NCBI GenBank assembly: GCA_949285665.1
Contig: CASDYC010000001.1
Location: 815,071-879,070, forward strand
Direction of reading: 5' to 3'
DNA: 64,000 nt
Source of the DNA: an uncultured bacterium
GTDB taxonomy: Bacteria; Bacillota_I; Bacilli_A; RFN20; CAG-826
The notes beneath the pieces were generated by a model, which worked only from the letters and a program-made list of their open reading frames with translations, was not told the DNA's origin and ran no database searches. A program made the position numbers and the translations under genes. This document shows positions 8,565 to 19,016 of the stretch, one piece after another; position 1 is the stretch's first letter; each line of letters begins with the position of its first letter.

Positions 8565-11483
8565 ATGTTTAAGAAAAAGTTAATCCTTATTCCTGCGTTA
8601 TTGCTTGTGTTAAGTGCTTGTGGTCCTACAGATACTACATCTGGAACTACTACAACAAACACAACTACAACAACGGATACAACAACTACAAATCCTACAA
8701 CAACAAACACAACTACAACCACGACTACTACAACAACTACAACAACTACAACAACAGTAGCCGAACTTGAAAGTTTAACAATCTCTAACAAAGATGAACT
8801 TCTTGCTCAAATGTCAGCTGGTTGGTCAGTAGGAGATGCAGATTTAACACTTGAATATACTGCAGTTCCATCAAGCATTGATACATATGATACAATGCTA
8901 ACTTCTGGTGATACTTCAATTGTCACAACAATTGGAAATAGAATTCATGCTGTTGGTGTTGGAACAACTACAGTTACTGCAGAATTATTAGGTAAAACAG
9001 ATACATTAACTGTTACTGTCAGTGAAAGATCAATGAAAACAGTTACTGTTAGTGAATTAGTTGATGCTCCAGCAAATGCTGCTCAACTCTATCAAGTAAC
9101 TGGTATTATCTCAAGATGGCAATATGATGATAGCGAAGGCCCTGGATCATATGGAAACTTCTATTTAAAAGATTTAGTAACAGAAGATGAAATTTTAGTA
9201 TATGGTTTAAGTAAAAACGAATCGTCTCTTCAATTTGATGAAGCAACTGGAAAATATACATTTAGAAATGACCAAACTGCATTACAAATTGATAACTTAT
9301 ATTTAAATAACAAGTTAACAATGATTGGTTTTAGATTAGATTATAATTCAACAAAAGAATTCAATGGTTACTGTGTAAGTATTGAAGTCGAAGAAAGAGA
9401 TGAAGTTACAAGTATTGAAGATACAAGTAATTTAACAAATCTTGGTGTTGGCTCTTCTTATGATTTAACATTCAAAGATTCTAATGGTGATACACAAGTT
9501 GGAAGATATGGAAACTTTGAATTAGTAAGTGGCCAAGAATATGCAACTTTAGAAGGTAAAACATTAACTGGTAAAGCAGTAGGTAGTGTTACATATAAAG
9601 TTACATCTGCTACAAAACCAGAAATTTCTGATGAAACAACAGTTCAAATTGTTGAACAACCAGATCCAAAAGATTCAACATTAGCCGATGTTATTGCTTT
9701 AACTGGCGATGCTATGAATTCAGATTTATATAGAATTGATGTTACAGTTAAAGGATATTCTGATAATAAAGGAACTATCGTAACTGAACCATCCAATTAT
9801 GGAAATATGATTGTTACAGATGATTCTGGTAATGAAATCATGGTCTATGGATTAAATAGATATGTTGATGATTCATTTAGATATTACAATAGTCACTTCT
9901 CATTTACAAATGCTAAAAACTTTATTGTTGATAATACTCCAGCATTAAAAGTTGGTGATAAATTCACAATGTTAGCAATTAGATCTGACTATCAAGGTAC
10001 AAAACAAATTACTGGTAGTATCGATCAAGAAAGACCAGAAGTTCAATACTCAACAATTGCAGAAGTTTGTGAAATGGGTAAAGGCGCATCTGCACAAACT
10101 CAAGGTATTATTGTTGCTAAAAACCAAAGAAGTTTATTAATTAACGATGGTACTGCTTCAATTTTACTATTTGTTTATGAAGATGCTGCAAATTGGGATG
10201 TTGGCGACTTTATTAATGTTTCCGGTACTTTAGATGTTTATAATGATCTTCCACAATTTGTTGAAGGTGCAAAAATAGAAGAAGCAACAGGAACTAAACC
10301 AACAATTAATGAAACTGTCACTACTTGGACAGCAACTGAATTTGATGCATATAGTTCAGATAGAACTTATGGAAACTCAAAAGTAAGACTTGAAAACATC
10401 ACATTAAAAATGAGTGGTAATTATCCATTCTTTACAGTTCCTGGTGCTACAACTGAAGGAAGAATTGCATATCCTGAATCAATGTATGGATTTGATTCTG
10501 CAAATGATGGTAGACAATTTAATATTGAAGGATATATGATTGGTTATGCTGTAAATGATGGTAATATTTCAAGAAACTTAATCATTGTTACAAAAGCAGA
10601 AGATGCAAATACAGCTACTCCAACTGGTATTGAAATCACTGGACAAACTAGTGTTGTAGTTGGCGATACATTACAACTTACAGCAAACGTTGCTCCTTCA
10701 AATGCAGATAGAAGTGTTACTTGGGAAAGTAGCGATACATCTGTTGCAACAGTTGATCAAAACGGTTTAGTTAGTGGTCTTAAGGTTGGAACAACTACAA
10801 TTAAAGTTACTTCTAAAGTTGTTGCTACAGTAACAGCAGAATTAACAATAAATGTTATCGAAGGTGAAATTATTCCTTTTGATAAAATAGAAGAAGTTAC
10901 TCAAATGTCAAATGACTCTACATTTACAACTAGAGGCTATTGGATGGGAAGCTGCTTATATTCAACTCAATATGGCAACTACAATGCTTCATACATCGCT
11001 GATGGTGAATTTGGTTATCAATTATATAGACTCACTGGTTCACAATTAAATGGATTAAACTTAGTAGTTGGTGAAACAATTGTTGAAGTTACAGGTACAG
11101 TTGCAAATTATAATGGTTTATATGAAGGAGAAGTAAGCTCAATTAAAGTTATTACTGATGATTCTCATTTAGAAAAACCAGTAATTCTTGAAATTAATGC
11201 AGCTAATCCAGATTATACTTTAACAAATGCTGATCAAAATAGGATGGTTAAAATTGATGACGCAGTTGTCACAAATGTAAGTGTTGCAGATTTTGATAAC
11301 ACAACTATTACATTTAAAGTTGGAACAGGTTCAATCCAATATACACTTTATCTTGATTCAAGATATTCTGATATGGATTTAATTTCTGGTTTAAAAGCTG
11401 GAGATACATTCTCTTGTACAACTTATGTTGGTTATCATTATGGATTCCAATTCACTTATATTTCAGAATTTAGCATTAAATAA
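8565..11483 (+). CDS. large surface lipoprotein with Thr-rich linker, OB-like repeats and an Ig-like (Big_2) domain
   Basis: 972 residues. A lipoprotein signal peptide ends in VLSACG (Cys19), followed by a Thr-rich linker to about residue 64. At least two modules share the pattern GNFYLKDL / GNMIVTDD, then ILVYGL / IMVYGL and a TMIGFRLDY / TMLAIRSDY strand (about 165-290 and 375-490). A shorter OB-fold-like segment lies near 500-575, a Big_2 Ig-like domain near 685-765 (VTWESSDTSVATVD), and a further OB-like module to the end. OB folds of this kind occur in secreted nuclease-associated or carbohydrate-active proteins; no catalytic motif is visible. GGAGGAG precedes the ATG. Function unknown; probably anchored outside the cell. 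Confidence 0.8.
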   Translation: MFKKKLILIPALLLVLSACGPTDTTSGTTTTNTTTTTDTTTTNPTTTNTTTTTTTTTTTTTTTTVAELESLTISNKDELLAQMSAGWSVGDADLTLEYTAVPSSIDTYDTMLTSGDTSIVTTIGNRIHAVGVGTTTVTAELLGKTDTLTVTVSERSMKTVTVSELVDAPANAAQLYQVTGIISRWQYDDSEGPGSYGNFYLKDLVTEDEILVYGLSKNESSLQFDEATGKYTFRNDQTALQIDNLYLNNKLTMIGFRLDYNSTKEFNGYCVSIEVEERDEVTSIEDTSNLTNLGVGSSYDLTFKDSNGDTQVGRYGNFELVSGQEYATLEGKTLTGKAVGSVTYKVTSATKPEISDETTVQIVEQPDPKDSTLADVIALTGDAMNSDLYRIDVTVKGYSDNKGTIVTEPSNYGNMIVTDDSGNEIMVYGLNRYVDDSFRYYNSHFSFTNAKNFIVDNTPALKVGDKFTMLAIRSDYQGTKQITGSIDQERPEVQYSTIAEVCEMGKGASAQTQGIIVAKNQRSLLINDGTASILLFVYEDAANWDVGDFINVSGTLDVYNDLPQFVEGAKIEEATGTKPTINETVTTWTATEFDAYSSDRTYGNSKVRLENITLKMSGNYPFFTVPGATTEGRIAYPESMYGFDSANDGRQFNIEGYMIGYAVNDGNISRNLIIVTKAEDANTATPTGIEITGQTSVVVGDTLQLTANVAPSNADRSVTWESSDTSVATVDQNGLVSGLKVGTTTIKVTSKVVATVTAELTINVIEGEIIPFDKIEEVTQMSNDSTFTTRGYWMGSCLYSTQYGNYNASYIADGEFGYQLYRLTGSQLNGLNLVVGETIVEVTGTVANYNGLYEGEVSSIKVITDDSHLEKPVILEINAANPDYTLTNADQNRMVKIDDAVVTNVSVADFDNTTITFKVGTGSIQYTLYLDSRYSDMDLISGLKAGDTFSCTTYVGYHYGFQFTYISEFSIK
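8634..8757 (+). repeat. ACA/ACT trinucleotide tract encoding the Thr-rich linker
   Basis: A run of ACA and ACT codons with few interruptions encodes the linker after the lipid-anchored Cys. Length changes here would be in-frame. Similar tracts occur near 23805-23880, 26597-26680, 33835-33975 (minus) and 61230-61330. Confidence 0.85.
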
Positions 11484-11510
11484 TTAAAATAATTATTTAA
11501 TATATTAGTT

Positions 11511-11538
11511 AAAAGGAAGTTGAAAAACTTCCTTTTTT
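11511..11538 (+). terminator. rho-independent terminator
   Basis: AAAAGGAAGTT, a GAAA loop and AACTTCCTTTT form an 11-base stem followed by T residues, ending the transcript of the 8565-11483 lipoprotein gene. Confidence 0.9.
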
Positions 11539-11592
11539 ATTTACTTATGATAAAATAATTTTAGCCATTATTTTATTAAAGGAGGCTTTTAT

Positions 11593-14055
11593 ATGAAAAA
11601 ATTACTAACTTTAACAAGCAGTGTTGTATTATTATCTGCTTTATTAGTTGGATGTGATAATACAAGTGTCGAAGTTAATAGTATTAAAATTGATGAAAGT
11701 AGTATAAATACTAGCTATACCCTCGGACAAGAAATAACTGATGTGTATTATTATGATTTATTAATTACTTTAAATAAATCAGATAATACAACTCAAAATT
11801 TATTGTATAGAGATAATAAAAATTCAATTAAAATAACAAAACCTATTTCTACTGAAAGTGTTGGTGAATTTGATTTTGAAGTTAGTTATACATATACGTT
11901 AGATAATGTAGAAACAACTTTAACAGATTCAATTAAATATAGTGTAAAAGAAAAAACAAATACTGATGAAGCAATTCCAACAAACTGGACTTATAACATA
12001 AATTACGCTAATTATTTATCTAAAAAAGAAAATGCTTCCTTTGAAAATGATGGAACATCATCATTTATATCTAATGAAGGTAAGTTTTATATTGGAAATT
12101 ATAATGCTGTTAATTTATTACCAACTATAAACTGCATTATTCCATCTACTGGTAGTGTATCTACACTTAGTGAATTACCAGATGGAGTTGAAATATCTCT
12201 TGAATCTCAAGATACTACTCCAAAACAATTAAATCTAACTGATTATTTTGCTCAAGATGCCATTGATAATTTAAAACCAAGTTTAAGTATTAAATTTAAA
12301 GATGAATTAGATACTAGCTTAACAAGAGACGTTACTTTAGTTTTAAAATATACTAATTCAAGTGATGAAGATAGTTTCCCTGAATTAAGATATAATATAA
12401 CAATTGTTGATGGTTATAACATAACTGATGCTAAAGAATTAATATTAATTGATAATTATTATAATGATGAAAATACTCTTAGTATGAAAAAAGAAGTATT
12501 AAATAATAATTCTTTAGAAGACGCAAAATTTTCATTTGAAAATTTTGTATTATTTAATGATATTTCAATTGAATTAGAAGATTTACCTGAAAGATTAATA
12601 TACAAATCTGAAAATTATGTAAGTTTACCAAAAGAATTAAATAATACTCTAAAAGATTGGCAATGGGTTTATGCTCACACTCCAACTTTAGCTACTGGAA
12701 ATTGTACAATTTATGGAAATTACAACCATATTGCACTTGGTGAAACATTTCCATATATATTAACAGAAACAAAAAATTATAGTGCACCAACTCTACCAGA
12801 TTCAAGTGCAACAGCTATTAATTCTCATACGACATTATTTGGAAATCCTGTAATAAGTCCAGAAAATTGTAATTATCAATTTAGATTCTTTGATATATCA
12901 ATTACGGGTAATCAAGGTGTTTTAGAAACAGATCAAAGAAATGAAGAAACAGGATTACTTGAAGGTGGTTTATTATTAACTAAATTTAAAAATAACTTAT
13001 TATTTAATAATACTGTTGTAAATAATTTCTTTACAATTAATGTTAATGATGGTCCTGGTGATAAAAATTCTCTTGGAGAAAATGGATATCAACCAACAAC
13101 AAGTATTAAAGATTCTAAGATGTTTGATTGTTTCTCAACAATGTTATTTAATTTTTCTGAAACAAAAACTGAAGTTGAACATTCAATTTTATCAAATAGT
13201 GGTGGTTTCTTATTTCTTAATCAAGCAAATCCATACGGAGATAGTAATAATAAAGATTGGTATGGAACTGATTCAAGTAAAATTAAAGGAACTATTATTA
13301 ACATTGATGAAACTACAATTCTTGATAATTATGTAACAGGTCAAGGCGGATGGTTCCAAATTTACGGCGCACAAAGTGCAATTGCATTATTAAAGAGTTT
13401 AATTAATCCTGGATTTAAAAAATATGGAAAAACATTTACAAAAGCTGAAGGTGATTATGAATTATTTAATGCAATTGCATTAAATATGAATTCGAATATG
13501 GAATCAGCCAAACCACTTGGTAGTGGTATGGTTGCTCAAATTAATATTGGAGAAGATATTTCAATTGATACAATCGGTGATAAAGATAAAGTTGATAGTG
13601 ATTATAAGAGTGTAAATCCATCAGATCCAATGACAATGTTAGGATTTGCTCAAGATTTATACAACACTGAATATGGGGCATTATATTTTTCAAAATTAAT
13701 GACTGAAGGTATTATATTTAAAACTCATGGTACAAGTGATTTATATTTAGCTTTAGCACCAGCTGATACTCAAATGACACTTTCTCCAGTTGTTAATTTA
13801 ATTAGTGGAGCAATTAAACAAGAATATCCAGAATATGCTAGCATTTTAGATAGTATAATAACTCCAGTTGATGATCTTAAAAATTATAGTGATTTTAAAG
13901 ATTCTAAATATTTAACAATTTATTTTGATATTAATGCTGTATCAATGGAAAGTGAAGCGACTTCAAGAGCTGGTGTTAATGATTTAATTACTGGTTATGC
14001 TAACTTTACTGGCACTAATTCTTATGGGTTAATTGTCGAATTATTAGATGAGTAA
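11593..14055 (+). CDS. large lipoprotein of unknown function, beta-rich
   Basis: 820 residues. The signal peptide ends in ALLVGC (Cys21), so the protein is predicted to be lipid-anchored outside the cell. Unlike its neighbours it has no Thr-rich linker. Residues about 25-130 look Ig-like (two strand-rich repeats of SYTLGQEITDVYYYDL type). Residues about 380-560 contain short Asn-rich strands such as NNLLFNNTVVNNFF and DSKMFDCFSTMLFNF, suggesting a beta-helix. No enzyme motif is evident. GGAGG precedes the ATG. It stands directly upstream of an ABC transporter operon and could be an exported partner, but that is inference. Confidence 0.7.
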   Translation: MKKLLTLTSSVVLLSALLVGCDNTSVEVNSIKIDESSINTSYTLGQEITDVYYYDLLITLNKSDNTTQNLLYRDNKNSIKITKPISTESVGEFDFEVSYTYTLDNVETTLTDSIKYSVKEKTNTDEAIPTNWTYNINYANYLSKKENASFENDGTSSFISNEGKFYIGNYNAVNLLPTINCIIPSTGSVSTLSELPDGVEISLESQDTTPKQLNLTDYFAQDAIDNLKPSLSIKFKDELDTSLTRDVTLVLKYTNSSDEDSFPELRYNITIVDGYNITDAKELILIDNYYNDENTLSMKKEVLNNNSLEDAKFSFENFVLFNDISIELEDLPERLIYKSENYVSLPKELNNTLKDWQWVYAHTPTLATGNCTIYGNYNHIALGETFPYILTETKNYSAPTLPDSSATAINSHTTLFGNPVISPENCNYQFRFFDISITGNQGVLETDQRNEETGLLEGGLLLTKFKNNLLFNNTVVNNFFTINVNDGPGDKNSLGENGYQPTTSIKDSKMFDCFSTMLFNFSETKTEVEHSILSNSGGFLFLNQANPYGDSNNKDWYGTDSSKIKGTIINIDETTILDNYVTGQGGWFQIYGAQSAIALLKSLINPGFKKYGKTFTKAEGDYELFNAIALNMNSNMESAKPLGSGMVAQINIGEDISIDTIGDKDKVDSDYKSVNPSDPMTMLGFAQDLYNTEYGALYFSKLMTEGIIFKTHGTSDLYLALAPADTQMTLSPVVNLISGAIKQEYPEYASILDSIITPVDDLKNYSDFKDSKYLTIYFDINAVSMESEATSRAGVNDLITGYANFTGTNSYGLIVELLDE

Positions 14056-14118
14056 TAACTATTAATTTAAAAAATTATTTATTAATTTATTTAAACTTAA
14101 TTAAATTTATTAAAAAAA

Positions 14119-16566
14119 ATGAATCTTATTGCAAATATAAAGAAGTATTTAACAAAAGAAGTTTTATTTATAAGTATTTCAAGCTTTATTATACTTATAT
14201 CTTTAATTTTACTTACTTCTTTATATGGAGCAATGAGATTTTTTTATTTAGCTAGTTTTATTATTTTTATAATTTATTTAGCTAGTTTTTTATGTTTAGA
14301 TTATTTTTTAAAAGACTCAAATCCTAATTTTAAAGAATCCAAATATCGATTAATTAATAAAATAAAAGCATATTTTGTTTTTAAAAAGAACAAAATTGCT
14401 TTTATTAGAAAAGTTTTAGTTGTAATTTTAGGTTTATTTTTACTAGCTAGAGTAATTGGTGGACAAGATTATTTTAGATATGTAAATAATTTTGATTCAA
14501 CCTTTATGAACTCAATTGAAACAGGATTTGCAGTGTTTTTTAATCAGTGGTATATCGCATGTATTATTTTAGTTATCATAAATGAGTTTATAAATTCAGA
14601 ATTATTTAATAAAATCATTAAATATATAGTTACACCTCTTATTATTATCTCAACTTTTATTATGCCTTATATGGTTGAAGGAATAATTGGAAATATATAT
14701 GATTTAGCAAATAATAATTATGATCCATATGGATTTCGAGTTATTTTACTTGGATTTGAATATGGAATATTATTAAGTTATTTAGTTTATACATGGTTTA
14801 AATCTTTTAAATGGGATTTTAATAAATCATTTTTATATACATTTTTTATAACTATCTTTTTAATTTTAATAACTGGAATTAATGCTTATACTCCAAAAAC
14901 AATATTTCCAAGTTCTTTATATTTTTTAGAATTACCACTTGATTTAAACTTTACTCATCGATTATTAGTTTATATTTCATTTATTTTACCAATTATATAT
15001 TTTGTTATTTTGTATCGTTATGATATAAAACATAGAAGAGCATTTCTATTATTTATATCTTTAGCAGTCTTTTTCTGCTACATTGGATTTAGAAGATATG
15101 ATAATACTTGGAGTAGTGTTTCTGGTTTACCACTGCATTTATGTAATACTGCAATGTATATCATTCCATTAACATTAATATTTAAATCACATCAAGTATT
15201 TTACTTTACAATGTTTATTAATGTTATCGGGGCATTTTTGGCTTTATTAATGCCAAATTATTCAGAATCTCTTGGTATTTTTTCAATGGAAGTCAGTGAA
15301 TTTTATATAAATCACTTATATGCATTCTTTATGCCAATTTTAATCGTGCTTCTAGGAGTATATGAACGACCTAAAATGAAATATTTCTTTTATTCAATGG
15401 TCGGATTTTTATTATATTTTATTTTATGCGTTATTATAAATGCTTTCTTTGATACAAATTTCTTCTTCCTAAATGATGATTTCATTGTATCTAAATTAGG
15501 TACTTTGGCAGAGGATATTTTTGATATATCAATAATTATAAATACTAGTGATAAAGAAATTATCTTTAGGCCATATTATTTATTAACATTTTATTTAGTT
15601 TATGTAATTCTAGCCTTATTTATGTGGTATATCTATGAATTATTATTTAAAATTGTTGATGGTTTGGTGTTACTTCATGAAAAAAATATTGTATATAACA
15701 AAACGTATTATGAATTTATTAATTCTCAAAAGAAAGAAGGTATAGATATGAAAAAAGATAAAAACAAAAACAATTCAAGCATTGATTATAATAATTTAGT
15801 TATATCTTTAGATATCGAACATTTAAAAAAGAAATACGGAAATAATAAATTCTATACAATAAATGATTTTTCACTCCATCTTGATGGAGGAAAAATCTAT
15901 GGATTCTTAGGTAAAAATGGTGCTGGAAAATCAACAATTATTAAATCAATTGTTGGAATGCATACCTTCGATGGTGGAAGTATTAAAATTTGTGGATATG
16001 ATAATAAATTCCAAGAAGTTGAAGCTAAATCATTAATTGGATTTGTTCCAGATCATTATGCTTTATATGAATCATTAACTGGCCGAGAATATATTAATTA
16101 TATTGCAGACTTATATAATGTTAGTAAAAAAGACCGTGATGAAAGATTAAATAATTTACTAGATAAACTTGAACTTAAAGATAAATTTGATAAACAAATT
16201 AAAACTTATTCTCACGGTATGAAACAAAAAACAACAATAATAGCTGCATTAATTCATGATCCAAAAATTTGGATTTTAGATGAACCTATGACTGGGGTTG
16301 ATCCAATTTCTATTTTCCAAATTAAAGAAGTTATGAAAGATCACGCTAAAAAAGGTAATATTGTCTTTTTCTCATCACACTTAATTGATGTTGTTAAAAA
16401 TTTATGTGATGAAGTTATTATTATTAAAAAAGGTGAATTTATATATCGAGACACTTTAGTTAACTTAAAGAAAAATAAAGTTGATTTAGAAGAGTTATTT
16501 ATTGAAAAAACTGCGGATAGCCAAGAAGAAGTAAGGGAGCTAATTAATGCAGAAAGTAAACAGTAA
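14119..16566 (+). CDS. fusion of a YwaF/TMEM164-like membrane domain with an ABC transporter ATPase
   Basis: 815 residues in one frame. Residues 1 to about 530 are polytopic (12 or more hydrophobic segments). They include GLPLHLCNTAMYIIPL and INHLYAFFMPILIVLLGVYERPK, characteristic of the YwaF/TIGR02206/TMEM164 family, whose substrate is unknown. Residues about 565-815 are an ABC ATPase: Walker A GKNGAGKST, signature YSHGMKQK, Walker B IWILDEP. At 15734-15740 AGAAGG precedes an in-frame ATG at 15748 (Met544), so a separate ATPase might also be made. There is no ribosome-binding site before 14119. The end overlaps the permease gene by 20 bases. The ATPase domain presumably drives that permease. 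Confidence 0.85.
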   Translation: MNLIANIKKYLTKEVLFISISSFIILISLILLTSLYGAMRFFYLASFIIFIIYLASFLCLDYFLKDSNPNFKESKYRLINKIKAYFVFKKNKIAFIRKVLVVILGLFLLARVIGGQDYFRYVNNFDSTFMNSIETGFAVFFNQWYIACIILVIINEFINSELFNKIIKYIVTPLIIISTFIMPYMVEGIIGNIYDLANNNYDPYGFRVILLGFEYGILLSYLVYTWFKSFKWDFNKSFLYTFFITIFLILITGINAYTPKTIFPSSLYFLELPLDLNFTHRLLVYISFILPIIYFVILYRYDIKHRRAFLLFISLAVFFCYIGFRRYDNTWSSVSGLPLHLCNTAMYIIPLTLIFKSHQVFYFTMFINVIGAFLALLMPNYSESLGIFSMEVSEFYINHLYAFFMPILIVLLGVYERPKMKYFFYSMVGFLLYFILCVIINAFFDTNFFFLNDDFIVSKLGTLAEDIFDISIIINTSDKEIIFRPYYLLTFYLVYVILALFMWYIYELLFKIVDGLVLLHEKNIVYNKTYYEFINSQKKEGIDMKKDKNKNNSSIDYNNLVISLDIEHLKKKYGNNKFYTINDFSLHLDGGKIYGFLGKNGAGKSTIIKSIVGMHTFDGGSIKICGYDNKFQEVEAKSLIGFVPDHYALYESLTGREYINYIADLYNVSKKDRDERLNNLLDKLELKDKFDKQIKTYSHGMKQKTTIIAALIHDPKIWILDEPMTGVDPISIFQIKEVMKDHAKKGNIVFFSSHLIDVVKNLCDEVIIIKKGEFIYRDTLVNLKKNKVDLEELFIEKTADSQEEVRELINAESKQ

Positions 16567-18256
16567 TAAAACTAGTGATTTTGTACTAAATTATGGAATA
16601 AGCTTTAAAAAATTATTCATTTTAACCTCAATGTTATTAAAGGATAAAATGAAAATTTCTTTTAAAGCTAACAAAAAACAATCACTTGTTAAAATTATTT
16701 CATTAGCTATTTTATTTATTGTTTTGTGTGCGGTTTCAAATGTATTTTATCAAGTGGCAGTTATGCTTAATATTTTTTCTGTTTTAAAATATATTCCATT
16801 AACAGTTCCTAGTTTAATAATGTCATTTTTATTAATTTTTGGTTTCTTTTCTTTACTAATTAATTTAACAAAAGCGTTGTATTTATCAAAAGATAATCAA
16901 ATAATGATTACATATCCATGTAATGGAAGTACGATATTTTTTGCAAGATTATTAGTCTATTTTATTAATGAATATATAAGAAATATCACAATTCAAATTC
17001 CATTATTAATTGGTTATATGATAGTTATGAATGCTCCAGTTGTGATGTATTTTTATATATTTGTAGCATTTATTTTTATTACTTTATTTGAAGTATTATT
17101 AGCAAGTTTATTTTCAATTCCAACTTATTATATAATGATGTTTTTAAAAAGATTCTCTTTATTAAAAACAATATTATATGTAATCTTTTATATAACAATA
17201 ATATCTCTTGGAGTTTATGTTGTTTTATTAATTCCAGAAAATATTGATATATTTACAAATTGGGGGCCATACTTTAATTCAATTCAAGCCTTCTTAAAAG
17301 GATTTAGTGATTATTTTGCGGGGTTATATTATTTAAGTATGTTTACTCTTGGAAAATTAGATGGATTTTCTTATTTAATATTCTCTTTTGAAGGATTATA
17401 TACATTTATTTTCTTAATATTAGCTATCTTATTATTCTTTACACTAGCTTTATTTATAATAAATCCAATATACTTTAAACTAACATCAAGTGGATTTGAA
17501 GTTGAAAGTAAAGAATCAAATCGGATAAAAGTTAATAAAAAACATAACTTTTATATCTCTCAAATTAAAAAAGAATTATTGTTATTTAAAGATGGAGATT
17601 CAATTATTCTTTCAATACTTGCTAGTTTTATTACCCTTCCAATAATAATTTTATTAATTTCAAAAGTATTTGGAGCAATGGGTGTAAATACAAGAGGATT
17701 TATGTATAGTCAAGTTATTGTTTTAGCAATTATTTTATTAATTGCACTAAATACTAATACAATAATTGCAACTGCATATTCAAAAGAAGGTGAAGCTTTT
17801 AAATTAAATAAAACATATCCAAATAAAGGATATTTTATGTTAACTAGTAAATTAATAATTCCAATGATTATTGGAAGTTTATCAATATTAGTTTCTAGTA
17901 TTATTTTTAATAACTTCTTTTTAAATGATATAATTAGCAGTTTGTTTTTAACTCTTGGAGTAATTTTACTTTACATTGGCCATATGTTATATAGTGCACA
18001 AGTTGATTTTTCTAGTATTTCAAGTTTATTTAATAATACTGGAACAACAAGTAAAGCTACACGAAATTCGACATTTTTAGCTTTCTTGTTATCAATTGTT
18101 ATATGTTTATTGTTTTATTTATTCTTAACTAATAGTGGGCAACAACCATTATTTGCTCATTATATTAAATTATTTGTTATTGGTTTAATTTATCTCTCTG
18201 CAAGTATTTGGATTTATTATTATAAAATTAAACTAATCTATAAAGAAGGTGATTAA
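16547..18256 (+). CDS. ABC exporter permease
   Basis: 569 residues with about 12 hydrophobic helices in two groups, separated by a cytoplasmic stretch near 310-340 (KESNRIKVNKKHNFYISQIKKELLLF). This organisation is typical of the large ABC-2-like exporter permeases paired with single ATPases in Firmicutes. The start lies inside the preceding gene, with AGGGAG about 10 bases upstream. It is expected to be the membrane partner of the fused ATPase. The exported substrate is unknown; neighbouring lipoproteins make a surface or envelope role plausible. Confidence 0.8.
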   Translation: MQKVNSNKTSDFVLNYGISFKKLFILTSMLLKDKMKISFKANKKQSLVKIISLAILFIVLCAVSNVFYQVAVMLNIFSVLKYIPLTVPSLIMSFLLIFGFFSLLINLTKALYLSKDNQIMITYPCNGSTIFFARLLVYFINEYIRNITIQIPLLIGYMIVMNAPVVMYFYIFVAFIFITLFEVLLASLFSIPTYYIMMFLKRFSLLKTILYVIFYITIISLGVYVVLLIPENIDIFTNWGPYFNSIQAFLKGFSDYFAGLYYLSMFTLGKLDGFSYLIFSFEGLYTFIFLILAILLFFTLALFIINPIYFKLTSSGFEVESKESNRIKVNKKHNFYISQIKKELLLFKDGDSIILSILASFITLPIIILLISKVFGAMGVNTRGFMYSQVIVLAIILLIALNTNTIIATAYSKEGEAFKLNKTYPNKGYFMLTSKLIIPMIIGSLSILVSSIIFNNFFLNDIISSLFLTLGVILLYIGHMLYSAQVDFSSISSLFNNTGTTSKATRNSTFLAFLLSIVICLLFYLFLTNSGQQPLFAHYIKLFVIGLIYLSASIWIYYYKIKLIYKEGD

Positions 18257-18257
18257 T

Positions 18258-18776
18258 ATGAAGAAGTCAGTTATGTTAATTATTGGATTAATATGTTTAC
18301 TCGGTGTCATTATTGTTGCCTTTTTTGGTGTACAACCTCAAAATATTTCTCCAGTTGTTTATATTGAAACAGTTGAAATACTTGATATGTCTGGTAACAA
18401 AATAAAAACTCAAGAAGATGGGCAAAAAGTATTAAATTTAGAATTTAATCCTGATTTATATGACCAAAATACTGATACTTATTATATGCAATACTTCTTT
18501 AATGTTGAAATTAATGAAAATGATCCAAAAAAAGTTCCAACAAATGAATCAGTTTTATTTTCAACTGATGCTGCAAATTTAGTCAGTATTCCAAAAGAAC
18601 CAGCAGGAGCTGCTAGAAAAGGTGCTTTTTTAATTCAAGAGAAAAAAGGTGTAATAACTCAAGATAATCGTTATTTTATATGTAGCATTTCATGTAAAGC
18701 TAATGATGGAAGTCCAACAAATCCAGTTGATAAAATTACTTTAGTTATTACATATCCATTAACATCTATTAATTAG
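18258..18776 (+). CDS. membrane-anchored extracytoplasmic protein, unknown
   Basis: 172 residues: an N-terminal hydrophobic helix (about 4-24, LIIGLICLLGVIIVAFFG), then a beta-rich domain of about 140 residues with no family I recognise. I choose the ATG at 18258, preceded by AAAGAAGGTGA; the in-frame GTG 9 bases earlier falls within that site. It is the third gene of the overlapping ABC operon and may be an accessory or sensor protein outside the membrane. It ends in TAG, one of the few in the window. Confidence 0.7.
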   Translation: MKKSVMLIIGLICLLGVIIVAFFGVQPQNISPVVYIETVEILDMSGNKIKTQEDGQKVLNLEFNPDLYDQNTDTYYMQYFFNVEINENDPKKVPTNESVLFSTDAANLVSIPKEPAGAARKGAFLIQEKKGVITQDNRYFICSISCKANDGSPTNPVDKITLVITYPLTSIN

Positions 18777-18831
18777 ATGCAATTATTTTAAAATTAATTA
18801 AATATTTTAAAGTTATTCAAATAGACTTAAC

Positions 18832-18869
18832 TAACCGCAAAAAATTAATTTTTTAAAGTTTTGCGGTTA
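18832..18869 (+). terminator. inverted repeat, probable terminator of the ABC operon
   Basis: TAACCGCAAAA (18832-18842) and TTTTGCGGTTA (18859-18869) are perfect 11-base arms around a 16-base spacer that is itself an A/T palindrome. No long T run follows, so it is a weaker terminator candidate. The rest of the 18777-19016 gap shows only AT-rich DNA. Confidence 0.55.
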
Positions 18870-19016
18870 TGTATTATTACATTAATAATGAAAACTAATT
18901 ATTTTTTTAAATATTTAACTAAATTTAATTAAAAGTTTGATCAACGATGTGTATTTATTAAATATTACATTTAAAGATTATTTTATTTATATTAAAATTA
19001 ATTAGAGGTTTTAATT

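Noticed and set aside
8634..8757. CRISPR or satellite array
   Set aside because: Triplet repeat in frame with a real linker; no spacer structure. No CRISPR array is seen anywhere.
8519..8791. Minus-strand poly-Val protein
   Set aside because: It is the reverse of the Thr-codon tract of the lipoprotein gene; no signals of its own.
13040..13336. 98-residue frame inside the 11593 lipoprotein gene
   Set aside because: Out-of-frame overlap with low-complexity Leu/Ile content and no start signals.
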